In this document: piece by piece, positions 24,043 to 32,149 of the stretch | How the letters are laid out: every line of letters begins with the position of its first letter | How positions within the stretch are numbered: the first letter of the stretch is position 1 | NCBI GenBank assembly: GCA_026415675.1 | Contig: JAOAGQ010000012.1 | Coordinates: forward strand, 1-49,816 | Source: Syntrophorhabdaceae bacterium | GTDB taxonomy: Bacteria > Desulfobacterota > Syntrophorhabdia > Syntrophorhabdales > Syntrophorhabdaceae | Reading direction: 5' to 3' | Length of the DNA: 49,816 bases | The notes under the pieces: model-generated | What the model was told of the DNA's origin: nothing | What the model saw: only the letters and a program-made list of their open reading frames with translations | Database searches by the model: none | Made by a program: the position numbers and the translations under genes

Positions 24043-24069
24043 TTATCATATGCCAAAGAGAACATTCAG

Positions 24070-24098
24070 TTGTATTACTCGAAAAAAATCACTATAAT
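24070..24098 (+). promoter_or_regulatory. Promoter of the phoU-pst operon
   Basis: TTGTAT (24070-24075), a 17-base spacer and a perfect TATAAT (24093-24098) precede phoU, with an expected start near 24105. I could not identify clear PhoB-box repeats upstream of the -35. Confidence 0.65.
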
Positions 24099-24125
24099 TT
24101 TAGGGCGGACAAAAATGGAGGGCCT

Positions 24126-24818
24126 ATGACAGATATGACAGAAGGACACATTTACAAGGCATTCGATACAGAATTGAGGGAACTTAAAGAAAAACTCTTA
24201 TATGAAGGAGGACTTGTTGAAAAGGCGATACATAATGCGATCGATGCCCTCCTTGAAAGACGTTCGGAGATTGCGGAGAAGGTGATAGAGGAGGATGACA
24301 TAATAAACGCAAAAGAGGTGGAGATAGACGAGTTCTGCCTCAAACTCCTCGCTTTAAGGCAGCCCGCTGCCCGAGACTTAAGGTTTATCACAACGGCTAT
24401 AAAGATCAACTACGACCTTGAGAGGATTGGGGATCTTGCGGTGAATGTATGTGAGCGGGTGATAGAGCTAAACAGGGAACCCCAGTTAAAACCGTACATA
24501 GATATCCCCACAATGGCAGGCCACGTAAAGCTCATGTTAAAAGAATCCCTCGATGCCTTTGTTAAGGAAGATGTAGACCTCGCCCTTAAAGTTACAAGGC
24601 AGGATGAGCACGTGGATCAACTCCTCGACCAGATTTTTAGAGAACTTCTCACCTATATGGTGCAGGATATGAAGACAATAGCAAGGGCAACAAGGCTCTT
24701 ATTTATTTCTAAATATCTCGAAAGGATGGCAGACCATGCGGTGAATATCGCAGAGCTTGTGATATTCATGGTAGAGGGGAAGATTATAAGACATCTTAAG
24801 GCGCCTCGCGAGGAATAG
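24126..24818 (+). CDS. phoU: PhoU-type phosphate uptake regulator
   Basis: The 230-residue protein is all-helical with the twofold PhoU repeat: E-L-R-E-L-K-E-K-L-L-Y-E-G-G at the start, R-Q-P-A-A-R-D-L-R-F near 77, E-R-I-G-D-L-A-V-N near 98, and the repeat signature Y-L-E-R-M-A-D-H-A-V-N-I near 198, carrying metal-binding acidic residues. PhoU restrains phosphate transport and Pho signalling. The ATG at 24126 follows GGAGGG by a short spacer; a second ATG nine bases later is less well placed. It lies before pstS, whereas in many bacteria phoU ends the operon. Confidence 0.93.
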   Translation: MTDMTEGHIYKAFDTELRELKEKLLYEGGLVEKAIHNAIDALLERRSEIAEKVIEEDDIINAKEVEIDEFCLKLLALRQPAARDLRFITTAIKINYDLERIGDLAVNVCERVIELNREPQLKPYIDIPTMAGHVKLMLKESLDAFVKEDVDLALKVTRQDEHVDQLLDQIFRELLTYMVQDMKTIARATRLLFISKYLERMADHAVNIAELVIFMVEGKIIRHLKAPREE

Positions 24819-24825
24819 CACTTAC

Positions 24826-25638
24826 ATGTCTAAAGCTGCCTTTTTTATCTTTCTGTCTTTTGTAACCCTTCTTTCGTCATGCAGCATAAATGATAATTCA
24901 GAAATCGCGAAAAAGAAGCATACGATTACAATCGCGGGTTCCACATCGGTTATGCCTTTTGTGGAAAAACTGTCGGAGCATTTCATGGTAGATAACCCCA
25001 ATATCATAGTGAATGTTCAGAGCGGTGGCTCAACGGCAGGTATACAGGCCTGTTTTAATAAAACCATAGACATAGGTATGTCGTCTCGGGAGCTGAAGGA
25101 AGAGGAGAGGGCCCTGAAAGAGATATTGATCTGCTACGATGGTATATCGATCGTGGTACACCCGAAAAATCCGATAAAGGATTTACCCCTTACCAAGATA
25201 AGGGCGATCTTCAGCGGAAAGATAAAAAACTGGAAAGAACTGGGATGGATAGATAGAAAGATAGATGCCATAACAAGGGAGGAGGGTTCCGGAACAAGAG
25301 GGGCCTTTGAAGAACTCGTTATGAAGAACGAAGAGATAGACGATGCGATCATGGTACAGGACTCGAATGGTTCTGTAAAGGAGATAGTGGCTACGGATCC
25401 CTATGCGATCGGCTATATCTCTTTGGGCCTTGTCGATGAGAGGGTGAAGGGGCTTGCCATAGATGGTATCCATGCGAACATCCAAAATATAACGTCGAGG
25501 AGATACAAGATCGTCAGGCCCTTTCTCTTCTTAACAAACGGTGCGCCTAAAGAACATGTCCAGACGTTCATCGATTTTGTTCTATCAAAACAGGGTCAGG
25601 ACATACTTAGAAAGGAAGGTTTGGTGGGGGTAAGATGA
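24826..25638 (+). CDS. pstS: PstS phosphate-binding lipoprotein
   Basis: The protein starts with a lipoprotein signal peptide ending L-S-S-C (Cys19), placing it outside the cytoplasmic membrane. Phosphate-binding segments are clear: A-G-S-T-S-V near 37-42, S-G-G-S-T-A-G near 66-72, and R-E-E-G-S-G-T-R-G near 145-153. At 270 residues it is a compact PstS. It begins eight bases after phoU and ends four bases inside pstC, so it is part of the same transcript. Confidence 0.95.
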   Translation: MSKAAFFIFLSFVTLLSSCSINDNSEIAKKKHTITIAGSTSVMPFVEKLSEHFMVDNPNIIVNVQSGGSTAGIQACFNKTIDIGMSSRELKEEERALKEILICYDGISIVVHPKNPIKDLPLTKIRAIFSGKIKNWKELGWIDRKIDAITREEGSGTRGAFEELVMKNEEIDDAIMVQDSNGSVKEIVATDPYAIGYISLGLVDERVKGLAIDGIHANIQNITSRRYKIVRPFLFLTNGAPKEHVQTFIDFVLSKQGQDILRKEGLVGVR

Positions 25639-26492
25639 AGAAGGGCAATCCTATGAAAGAATATTTCGTAAAGTATATGCTGATGGCCTTTGCCCTCTCC
25701 TCCCTCTTTTTCCTCTTCCTGATCTTCATTTTTATCCTATTCGAAGGCCTGCCCCTCTTCCACAAAGCAGGTTTAAAACATATCATCCTCGGGTCAAAAT
25801 GGGCTCCCACCAAAGGTTCTTTCGGGATCTTTCCTATGATCATATCCTCCTTTCTTGTAACCTTCGGGGCATTGATCATAGGGGGACCTATGGGCCTCTC
25901 CTGTGCGATCTACCTCTCAGAATATTCAGGCAAAAGGATGAAGATGTTTCTGAAGCCTGCCCTTGAACTCCTCGCAGGTATCCCCTCTGTGGTGTACGGT
26001 TTTCTGGGGGTTGTCTATATAGTCCCCCTGGTTAGAGACTATTTTGGGGGACCAGGTTTTTCCCTTCTGTCCACATCCCTGATCCTCGGGGTGATGATAC
26101 TCCCAACGGTGATAAGCATCTCCTTCGATGCCCTGATGAGTGTTCCGAAAACTTACAGGGAGGGTTCCCTTGCGATGGGGGCAACGAAATGGCAGACGAT
26201 CTATAAGGTCGTCGTTCCTTCTGCAAAATCCGGTATCCTTGCAAGTTTTATACTCGGTATGGGAAGGGCGATAGGGGAGACCATGGCCGTTATCATGGTT
26301 GCAGGGAATGCTTTGCGTACCCCCTTGAGTATATTAGACCCTTTAAGGACGTTAACAAGCAACATAGCCTTAGAGCTCGCATATGCATCGGGAGACCATA
26401 GGCTCGGGCTTTTCTCCACAGGGGTTGTACTCCTTATCATCATCATGATACTAAACTATATCGCCAATTTCGGAATAAAAAAGGGTAGTTAG
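25635..26492 (+). CDS. pstC: PstC phosphate permease subunit
   Basis: The 285-residue membrane protein has about six transmembrane spans and the coupling motif of ABC permeases around G-A-T-K-W-Q-T-I-Y-K-V-V-V-P near 180-193, which contacts the PstB subunits. A-G-I-P-S-V-V-Y-G near 113-121 and G-R-A-I-G-E-T-M-A near 211-219 are typical of PstC/PstA. It overlaps pstS by four bases, and the pstA ATG directly follows its stop codon. Confidence 0.94.
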   Translation: MKKGNPMKEYFVKYMLMAFALSSLFFLFLIFIFILFEGLPLFHKAGLKHIILGSKWAPTKGSFGIFPMIISSFLVTFGALIIGGPMGLSCAIYLSEYSGKRMKMFLKPALELLAGIPSVVYGFLGVVYIVPLVRDYFGGPGFSLLSTSLILGVMILPTVISISFDALMSVPKTYREGSLAMGATKWQTIYKVVVPSAKSGILASFILGMGRAIGETMAVIMVAGNALRTPLSILDPLRTLTSNIALELAYASGDHRLGLFSTGVVLLIIIMILNYIANFGIKKGS

Positions 26493-27329
26493 ATGCGGAT
26501 AAAACCGAGAATCGTAGATGTCTTTGTCAGGATAAGCCTTAACCTTCAGGCCTTTTTCACGGTAGGTATCCTTGCGGTTATCGTTGCGATCATATTCATA
26601 AAAGGTTCCCCCTATATAAACCTCGAATTTATCATCTCCTCCCCCCAGGACATGGGTAGACACGGAGGGATATTTTCAACCATTGTAGGGACCATACTCC
26701 TAGTTCTCCTTTCTATATTTCTCGCCACACCCCTGGGGGTGGGAACCGCTATCTTTCTCACCGAATATACAAAGGAGTCTGTCTTTACAAAGGTGATAAG
26801 ATTCGGTGTTGAATCCCTCGCAGGCATACCCTCCATCCTCTTCGGTCTTTTCGGGTTTATCTTCTTCGTGACAAAGTTGAAGATGGGCTGGTCCTTGCTT
26901 GCAGGGGTTCTAACGACCACAATCATGATCCTGCCTACTATCATAAGGACGAGCGAAGAGGCGATCAAAGCCGTCCCGAGGAGCCTTAGGATTGTAAGTT
27001 ACTCTTTGAGCGCAACAAAATGGGAGACGGTGAAAAAGGTTGTCCTGCCCTCTGCCGCCCCGGGGATCTTGACAGGGGTGATGTTGAGTGTAGGAAGGGC
27101 GGTAGGTGAAACGGCCGCTATAATTTTTACAATGGGGAGTTCCCTCAGAATGCCGTTATCCCTTATGGATTCCGGCAGAACCATGGCCGTCCATTTCTAT
27201 ATACTTGCGAGAGAGGGTATCTCTATGGAGAATGCCTACGCAACGGCACTCATACTCGTGCTCAGCATACTCTCCATCAATATCCTTGCCTATTATATAA
27301 TGAACAGGGTAATCTCTAAATTCTCGTGA
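26493..27329 (+). CDS. pstA: PstA phosphate permease subunit
   Basis: The 278-residue protein has about six membrane spans, A-G-I-P-S-I-L-F-G near 110-118, a coupling segment S-A-T-K-W-E-T-V-K-K-V-V-L-P and G-R-A-V-G-E-T-A-A-I. It pairs with PstC to form the phosphate channel. The coupling loop differs from that of PstC, so each permease half may prefer a different one of the two ATPases encoded next. The ATG immediately follows the pstC stop. Confidence 0.94.
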   Translation: MRIKPRIVDVFVRISLNLQAFFTVGILAVIVAIIFIKGSPYINLEFIISSPQDMGRHGGIFSTIVGTILLVLLSIFLATPLGVGTAIFLTEYTKESVFTKVIRFGVESLAGIPSILFGLFGFIFFVTKLKMGWSLLAGVLTTTIMILPTIIRTSEEAIKAVPRSLRIVSYSLSATKWETVKKVVLPSAAPGILTGVMLSVGRAVGETAAIIFTMGSSLRMPLSLMDSGRTMAVHFYILAREGISMENAYATALILVLSILSINILAYYIMNRVISKFS

Positions 27330-27335
27330 GGGGAT

Positions 27336-28091
27336 ATGAAGGCGAAGATCACCGTTAAAGACCTCGAGGTCTTTTTCGATAAAAATCAGGTGCTAAGAGG
27401 GATAAACCTCTCTATAAACAAGAATATGATCACAGGTATCATGGGTCCTGCGGGGAGCGGAAAATCGACCTTTATCTCCATTTTAAATAAGATGCTCGAA
27501 TTTGAGGACAATGTGACCATAAAAGGGAATGTCTATATAGACGGGGTCGATATAATAAATAGTGATGTGGACCAGGTGGAACTTAGAAGGAAGGTGGGAA
27601 CGGTCTTTGCGGTACCCATCCCCCTGCCCCGCTCTGTATTCGAAAATATCGCCTATGGTCCGAGGCTCAAGGGGATAAAGGACAGGGATGAACTCTTTAC
27701 GATCGTTAAAGAGAGTCTTGAGAAGGCTTTTCTCTGGGACGAGATGAAGGATAGGTTAAACACATCGGCATTGAAGCTCTCAGGGGGACAGCAGCAGAGG
27801 CTGTGCCTCGCAAGGACCCTCGCTTTAAAACCGGAAATCATACTGCTCGATGAACCCTGTTCCGGGCTCGACCCTATCTCTACAGCAAAGATAGAGGACG
27901 CGTTGAGTGATTTAAAAAAGGAATATACGATAATCCTTGTTTCAAATAATACAAAACAGATAGCCCGCATCACGGACTACTCCGCCTTTTTCTATATGGG
28001 CAATCTCATAGAATACGGACCAACGGAAAAGGTATTCACATACCCCGCCAACAAAAAGACAGAAGACTATATTTCGGGGAAATTCGGATGA
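27336..28091 (+). CDS. PstB-type ATPase 1: intact signature, Q-loop Gln and switch His lost
   Basis: A 251-residue ABC ATPase in the pst operon. Walker [10 protein letters not shown] (37-45), signature L-S-G-G-Q (148-152) and Walker B L-L-D-E-P (170-174) are intact. The Q-loop, normally V-F-Q, reads V-F-A (Ala92), and the switch histidine of the usual T-H-N is Asn204 (V-S-N-N). Both changes should cripple hydrolysis at its own nucleotide site, while its signature can still complete the partner's site. It aligns with the next gene without gaps over the motif region and overlaps it by four bases, which fits a heterodimer rather than PstB's usual homodimer. Whether phosphate is the substrate rests on context. 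Confidence 0.9.
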   Translation: MKAKITVKDLEVFFDKNQVLRGINLSINKNMITGIMGPAGSGKSTFISILNKMLEFEDNVTIKGNVYIDGVDIINSDVDQVELRRKVGTVFAVPIPLPRSVFENIAYGPRLKGIKDRDELFTIVKESLEKAFLWDEMKDRLNTSALKLSGGQQQRLCLARTLALKPEIILLDEPCSGLDPISTAKIEDALSDLKKEYTIILVSNNTKQIARITDYSAFFYMGNLIEYGPTEKVFTYPANKKTEDYISGKFG

Positions 28092-28843
28092 TAAAAGACT
28101 ATGCCCTCTCAACCTCAAAATTAAACCTGTACTACGGTAAATTTTACGCCTTAAAAGAGGTGAATTTTCATGTACCGAAAAAGGCGATCACAGCCCTTAT
28201 AGGCCCCTCCGGTTGCGGTAAATCCACGCTCCTTAGGTGTTTCAACAGGATGAATGACCTCATCGAAGATGTGAGAATAGAAGGGGATATTTTCGTAAAC
28301 AGACAGAGGATAGAGGAGATAGACATAATAGAATTGAGGAAAAAGATAGGTATGGTCTTTCAGAGACCGAACCCCTTCCCCTTCTCTGTTTATGAAAACA
28401 TGGTCTATGGACTTCAAATCCACGGCATGAACAACAGAAAGAAGAACCATGAGATTGTTGAGAGGTCATTGAGGGCCGTTGGTCTCTGGGATGAACTGAA
28501 GGATAGGCTGTCTGCCCCGGCGTTGAGCCTATCGGAAGAGATGAAGCAGAGGCTCTGCATTGCGAGAGTCCTGACGGTTGAGCCTGAGATTATACTCCTC
28601 GATGAACCCTGCTCTGCCCTCGATCCCATAGCAACGATGAGGGTAGAAGAACTGATGATAGAACTTAAAAGGGATTATACGATACTCATTGTGACCCACA
28701 ATATGCAGCAGGCGGCAAGGGTCTCTGATTATACGGGCTTTATGCTTCTCGGTGAACTTGTAGAATTCGGAGAGACATCCCAGATTTTCACTTCTCCAAA
28801 GGATAGTAGAACAGAAGGTTATATCACAGGAAGATTCGGCTGA
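28088..28843 (+). CDS. pstB: PstB-type ATPase 2: intact catalytic residues, degenerate signature
   Basis: A second 251-residue ATPase. Walker [10 protein letters not shown] (39-47), Q-loop Gln92 (V-F-Q-R-P-N), Walker B L-L-D-E-P and switch His204 (V-T-H-N) are all present, but the signature reads L-S-E-E-M (148-152) instead of L-S-G-G-Q. It therefore needs the signature of the neighbouring ATPase to hydrolyse ATP. A PstB homodimer of this protein alone would have no normal signature at either site. It is closer to classical PstB (Q-R-P-N-P-F-P) than the first copy. It overlaps that gene by four bases. Confidence 0.92.
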   Translation: MIKDYALSTSKLNLYYGKFYALKEVNFHVPKKAITALIGPSGCGKSTLLRCFNRMNDLIEDVRIEGDIFVNRQRIEEIDIIELRKKIGMVFQRPNPFPFSVYENMVYGLQIHGMNNRKKNHEIVERSLRAVGLWDELKDRLSAPALSLSEEMKQRLCIARVLTVEPEIILLDEPCSALDPIATMRVEELMIELKRDYTILIVTHNMQQAARVSDYTGFMLLGELVEFGETSQIFTSPKDSRTEGYITGRFG

Positions 28844-28856
28844 TTAAGGGAAGCCT

Positions 28857-29834
28857 GTGGACATTGAGTTCCATTTTTATATCACCTATTACCTTGCAAG
28901 AAATGCCGGTTTCAATTCCGATGAAGCCTTCATAGTCGCCTACTCATCCCAGTACACCGACGACAACGATACGATATACAGGATAGAGGGAGGAAAGGAA
29001 GGGGAATACTCGAACTACATAAGCCAGACAAAAGACATTTTTAAACCCCAAGAAGAGTTCATGAGGATCTATCCGGTCTTCCATTTCATGCCCGGAACTC
29101 AGGAAGAGATACTCCATGATTCCGCCTGCCGGAGGGACGGAAAACTCCATCTTTTGAATACGATAGTGGATAGTTCAAATAGCAGGAAAATCCTCGATGA
29201 GGCCTTTAAGACCGGTAACCTCTACAGAATTGGTATCGCCACCCACATGTATGCCGATACCTTTGCCCACCAGAATTTCGTCGGATTCAAAGATACCTTT
29301 AACGATATGAAGGGCTTCCTTGAAACGTTTATACCGAGTATAGGCCATGGGGATGCCAAATTACAGCCCGATACAGTCGGTCTTCTCTGGAAGGATGAAC
29401 GCCTTGTTTCAAGCCACGCTATTGTCGATAACAGGAGCCGTTTTTTAGATGCGGCCCGATCCATTTACGGGAAATTTACATCCCATTTAGGGGTTAAAGG
29501 CGATACAGAGACGATCCTTAAAGAGATAGAATACGCCATGAATATAAGGGAAAAGGATCAAAGGGTTAAAAAATACATGAAATTGATAAGGGAAGATGTT
29601 ACATACGATGAGACCCGGTGGATAGAGGATGCCCTTCAAATTGTTGACAGAAAACGTTCTATTGGCAGCATAGACGGGAGTATAGAGGCCGATGAAGTCT
29701 TATACACATGGAAGAAAGGATACAAAAATAGCCACTGGTATCAGTTTCAGGAGGCTATAAAGGCCCACCAGCGCCTTGTCATGGACATGGTGTTAAGAGA
29801 GATTTTTACAAAAATCGAGTACACAGGCAAATAA
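28857..29834 (+). CDS. DUF6765-like protein, possibly metal-dependent, function unknown
   Basis: The 325-residue protein begins D-I-E-F-H-F-Y-I-T-Y-Y-L-A and has A-Y-S-S-Q-Y-T-D-D-N near 29-38, H-F-M-P-G-T near 76-81, H-M-Y-A-D-T-F-A-H-Q-N-F near 131-142 and G-H-G-D near 163-166. The His and Asp clusters resemble zinc-dependent phospholipase C or S1/P1-type folds, and I believe the family is DUF6765, but this is from memory. There is no signal peptide, so it is probably cytoplasmic. The GTG start lies 13 bases after the second ATPase gene, and the next gene overlaps its stop, so it appears to be in the pst transcript. Confidence 0.6.
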   Translation: MDIEFHFYITYYLARNAGFNSDEAFIVAYSSQYTDDNDTIYRIEGGKEGEYSNYISQTKDIFKPQEEFMRIYPVFHFMPGTQEEILHDSACRRDGKLHLLNTIVDSSNSRKILDEAFKTGNLYRIGIATHMYADTFAHQNFVGFKDTFNDMKGFLETFIPSIGHGDAKLQPDTVGLLWKDERLVSSHAIVDNRSRFLDAARSIYGKFTSHLGVKGDTETILKEIEYAMNIREKDQRVKKYMKLIREDVTYDETRWIEDALQIVDRKRSIGSIDGSIEADEVLYTWKKGYKNSHWYQFQEAIKAHQRLVMDMVLREIFTKIEYTGK

Positions 29835-30628
29835 TGGTTCTATTTATCTCTCTCATCCTCCTTTTTGCCCTTCCTTCCCCATCTTCATCGATTACGGTTT
29901 CAGAGGGAGGGCTCTCTATGGACTTTGTCTTTGTAAAAGGGGGTTGTTTTGAGATGGGGGATACCTTCGGGGATGGGTATTTTGCGGAGCATCCCGTCCA
30001 TAACGTCTGTCTCGACAGTTTCTATATAGGGAGATTCGAGGTGACAGAAGGCCAATGGATGATGATTATGGAGGAAAAACCTGTTCATAGTAACGGATTC
30101 GAAAATAGACCTGTGGTAAACGTAAACTACCATGATATTCAGGAGTTTATATCAAGATTGAATAGGATAACGGGGAAAAAATTTCGACTCCCAACAGAGG
30201 CGGAATGGGAATACGCATGCAGGAGCAAAGGGAAAAAGGAGAGATATGCAGGGTTTTCGAGGGAAGAGGAGGTCTTTAAATATGCAAATTTCTGTGATGT
30301 CCATTGCCCTCATGGGTGGATGAACGGCACCCAGGACGATGGCTACGAAGGGCTGGCCCCTGTGGGTTCGTACAGGGCAAACGGCCTTGGTATACACGAT
30401 ATGTCAGGAAATGTATGGGAATGGGTAGGGGACTGGTTTGATGTGTCATATTATAATCATGGTGTGATATATAACCCCAGAGGACCCGCAGTAGGCATAG
30501 AGAAGGTGATCAGAGGGGGATGCCATCTAAATAGCCCGTTCTATCTCCGCTGCTCGTATCGAACAGGGCTATCCCCTGAATGGAGGGAGAAAGACATCGG
30601 ATTTCGTCTTGTCTTTACTGAGGATTAG
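29834..30628 (+). CDS. Exported formylglycine-generating-enzyme-like (SUMF1) protein
   Basis: A signal peptide (about residues 1-20) precedes a single FGE-sulfatase fold: G-G-C-F-E-M-G-D near 36-43, F-Y-I-G-R-F-E-V-T near 64-72, R-L-P-T-E-A-E-W-E-Y-A-C near 118-129, D-M-S-G-N-V-W-E-W near 193-201, R-G-G-C and G-F-R-L at the end. Many bacterial family members are not sulfatase activators but ligand-binding or other modifying proteins, and no sulfatase gene is in this window. The start overlaps the DUF6765-like stop by one base and it ends the phoU-pst transcript. A hairpin spans its stop codon. Confidence 0.8.
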   Translation: MVLFISLILLFALPSPSSSITVSEGGLSMDFVFVKGGCFEMGDTFGDGYFAEHPVHNVCLDSFYIGRFEVTEGQWMMIMEEKPVHSNGFENRPVVNVNYHDIQEFISRLNRITGKKFRLPTEAEWEYACRSKGKKERYAGFSREEEVFKYANFCDVHCPHGWMNGTQDDGYEGLAPVGSYRANGLGIHDMSGNVWEWVGDWFDVSYYNHGVIYNPRGPAVGIEKVIRGGCHLNSPFYLRCSYRTGLSPEWREKDIGFRLVFTED

Positions 30629-30639
30629 CCCGTAATCCT
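30621..30639. terminator. Hairpin across the stop of the SUMF1-like gene
   Basis: AGGATTA (30621-30627) and TAATCCT (30633-30639) form a perfect seven-pair stem with a GCCCG loop. It lies between convergent genes and includes the TAG stop codon. There is no clear T run, so termination is uncertain. Confidence 0.35.
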
Positions 30640-30640
30640 G

Positions 30641-30991
30641 TTATACGGTAACCTCAATAAATCGCCCTTTGCCTATCAGGCGATGGTATGTGCTCGCCTC
30701 AACATATTTGCTTACATTAAAATCTATGCTCTCTCTTAAACTGATGTGCCCTTTCGGTTCCAGCAATAGATGTTCCATATCCACTTTTTGGATAGGTTGA
30801 TAGTAAATGTTCCAGTCTACCCCTTGTTCCTTTAAGGGGGTTATATTAAGGAAAGGGTCCCAAGCCTTCGGTGACCCGCCCTTAACACTCCCTCTTTTTT
30901 TCCCAGAAACGGTGAGGGCTAAAGGAATCTCAATAGCTCTGGCAGGTTTTCCTGACCTATGTAATGATACGTTTTCTATTACATCCCCCAA
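30641..30991 (-). CDS. Hypothetical protein, 116 aa, possibly 5'-truncated
   Basis: This frame ends just after the convergent SUMF1-like gene. It starts with TTG at 30991 with no close ribosome site; the frame stays open seven codons further up to a TGA. The C-terminal half (D-W-N-I-Y-Y-Q-P, H-I-S-L-R-E-S-I, Y-H-R-L-I-G-K-G-R-F-I-E-V) reads like real protein, while the first half is low in hydrophobic pattern. No family is recognised. A TTGACA-containing promoter-like sequence lies upstream at 31021-31047. It could be a small cytoplasmic protein or the remnant of a longer gene. Confidence 0.4.
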   Translation of the reverse strand: MGDVIENVSLHRSGKPARAIEIPLALTVSGKKRGSVKGGSPKAWDPFLNITPLKEQGVDWNIYYQPIQKVDMEHLLLEPKGHISLRESIDFNVSKYVEASTYHRLIGKGRFIEVTV

Positions 30992-31020
30992 TAAATATTT
31001 TATCCAACCCTTTCATTAAC

Positions 31021-31047
31021 AGTATAATATTGTTCGTTTTCTGTCAA
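31021..31047 (-). promoter_or_regulatory. Possible promoter before the 116-aa hypothetical gene
   Basis: On the minus strand a consensus TTGACA (31042-31047) is followed by TATACT (31021-31026), but the spacer is 15 bases, shorter than ideal. It would start transcription about 20-30 bases before the TTG start. Confidence 0.35.
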
Positions 31048-31121
31048 TAAAAAGATAACATTTTGCAGGTTGAGATCGATGTTTCTCTACCTGTCCGTAG
31101 CTTTAGAATTAATAACAGGTT

Positions 31122-31571
31122 CTACTTAATGAAGGCAAGTACCTCCTCTACGTCGGGGACCTCCCTTATCGGGTAGACCTTTACAAATACCACCTTTCCA
31201 CTCTCATCCACTATCACATTCGCCCTTTCAGAAAAACCCTCGACAGGCCTGAAAAGCCCGAGCCTCCCGGCAAACCCGCCGTGTGGCCAAAAATCACAAA
31301 GTAGACTCACTCTTTTTATCCCTATGGCTTCGGCCCATGCCTTTTTGCAGAAGACGCTGTCAACACTTATGCCGAGGGGTATCGTATTCTTTTCCAGAAA
31401 CTTATCGTATGTACCCTCAAGGGATAACATTTGATCTCTGCAGACCGGTGTCCATGCCAGCGGATGGAAGGAAAGAAGGAGCTTCTTCCCCCTGTGGCCT
31501 GAACTCTTGAAGATCTCATCCCTTTGGTCTTTAAGTTCAAAGTCGCCTAAAATCTGTCCTATTTCGATCAT
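31122..31571 (-). CDS. Peroxiredoxin (AhpC/TSA family)
   Basis: The 149-residue protein reduces hydroperoxides at Cys44 in the motif P-L-A-W-T-P-V-C, where Pro37, Thr41 and Cys44 match the catalytic P-x-x-x-T-x-x-C. Other cysteines (F-C-K-K-A-W and L-L-C-D-F-W) could serve as resolving residues. The ATG at 31571 is preceded by GGAGGGGGAAGG, which decides the start; a longer frame overlaps the neighbouring gene. It follows an FMN reductase gene on the same strand, so the two probably form an oxidative-stress pair in this anaerobe. Confidence 0.9.
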   Translation of the reverse strand: MIEIGQILGDFELKDQRDEIFKSSGHRGKKLLLSFHPLAWTPVCRDQMLSLEGTYDKFLEKNTIPLGISVDSVFCKKAWAEAIGIKRVSLLCDFWPHGGFAGRLGLFRPVEGFSERANVIVDESGKVVFVKVYPIREVPDVEEVLAFIK

Positions 31572-31588
31572 CCTTCCCCCTCCTCTTA

Positions 31589-32149
31589 TTAACCTTTTAT
31601 TTTTCTTGTCCAATTACAAAGGGCAATCAAAAGTTCTTTTAGTTTCCCTTTCGTAAAATCATCCACGAGATTTCCCTCCTTGTCGAACTTGCCCTCTGCA
31701 AAGGGCACCATGATTTCAGGCTGGTTGAGAATGTATGCATTCAGGAAGACGAAAACCTGTCTTAGGTGATACTGGGCCCTCGCGGTACCCAGCATTCCGA
31801 TTGAAGCACCCATTATAGCGGCAGGTTTTCCTGAAAAAGGGTTGTCCCCGTAAGGTCTTGAGGCCCAGTCTATCGCATTTTTTAAGACCCCCGGAATCGA
31901 ATAATTGTATTCAGGGGTTGCGATAAGAATAGCATCGGATGCCCTTATTCTTTCTTTGAAAACCTTAACCCTATCGGGCAGAGTAGACTCCATATCCTGA
32001 TTGAAAGGGGGAATGCCTTCGAGGTCAAAGATTTCTAAGGTCGTATTCTCCGGGAGCAGTTGAAGACAGGCCCTAAGGAGGGACTTGTTGTAAGAACCCT
32101 TTCTTAGACTTCCCGCAAAACCGAGCATTGAAATCTCATTTTTTTCCAT
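31589..32149 (-). CDS. NAD(P)H-dependent FMN reductase (flavodoxin-like)
   Basis: The 186-residue protein has the FMN phosphate-binding loop G-S-L-R-K-G-S-Y-N-K (14-23), P-E-Y-N-Y-S-I-P-G near 84-92 and G-A-S-I-G-M-L-G near 116, the signature of the NADPH-dependent FMN reductase/quinone reductase family. It could reduce quinones, chromate-like oxidants or free flavin. The ATG lies 14 bases inside the end of the upstream binding-protein gene, suggesting coupling, and the peroxiredoxin follows 17 bases later. Confidence 0.9.
   Translation of the reverse strand: MEKNEISMLGFAGSLRKGSYNKSLLRACLQLLPENTTLEIFDLEGIPPFNQDMESTLPDRVKVFKERIRASDAILIATPEYNYSIPGVLKNAIDWASRPYGDNPFSGKPAAIMGASIGMLGTARAQYHLRQVFVFLNAYILNQPEIMVPFAEGKFDKEGNLVDDFTKGKLKELLIALCNWTRKIKG

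Noticed and set aside
29834-30628. Sulfatase-activating enzyme
   Set aside because: No sulfatase gene is present in the window and the fold is used for many other roles, so only family membership is claimed.
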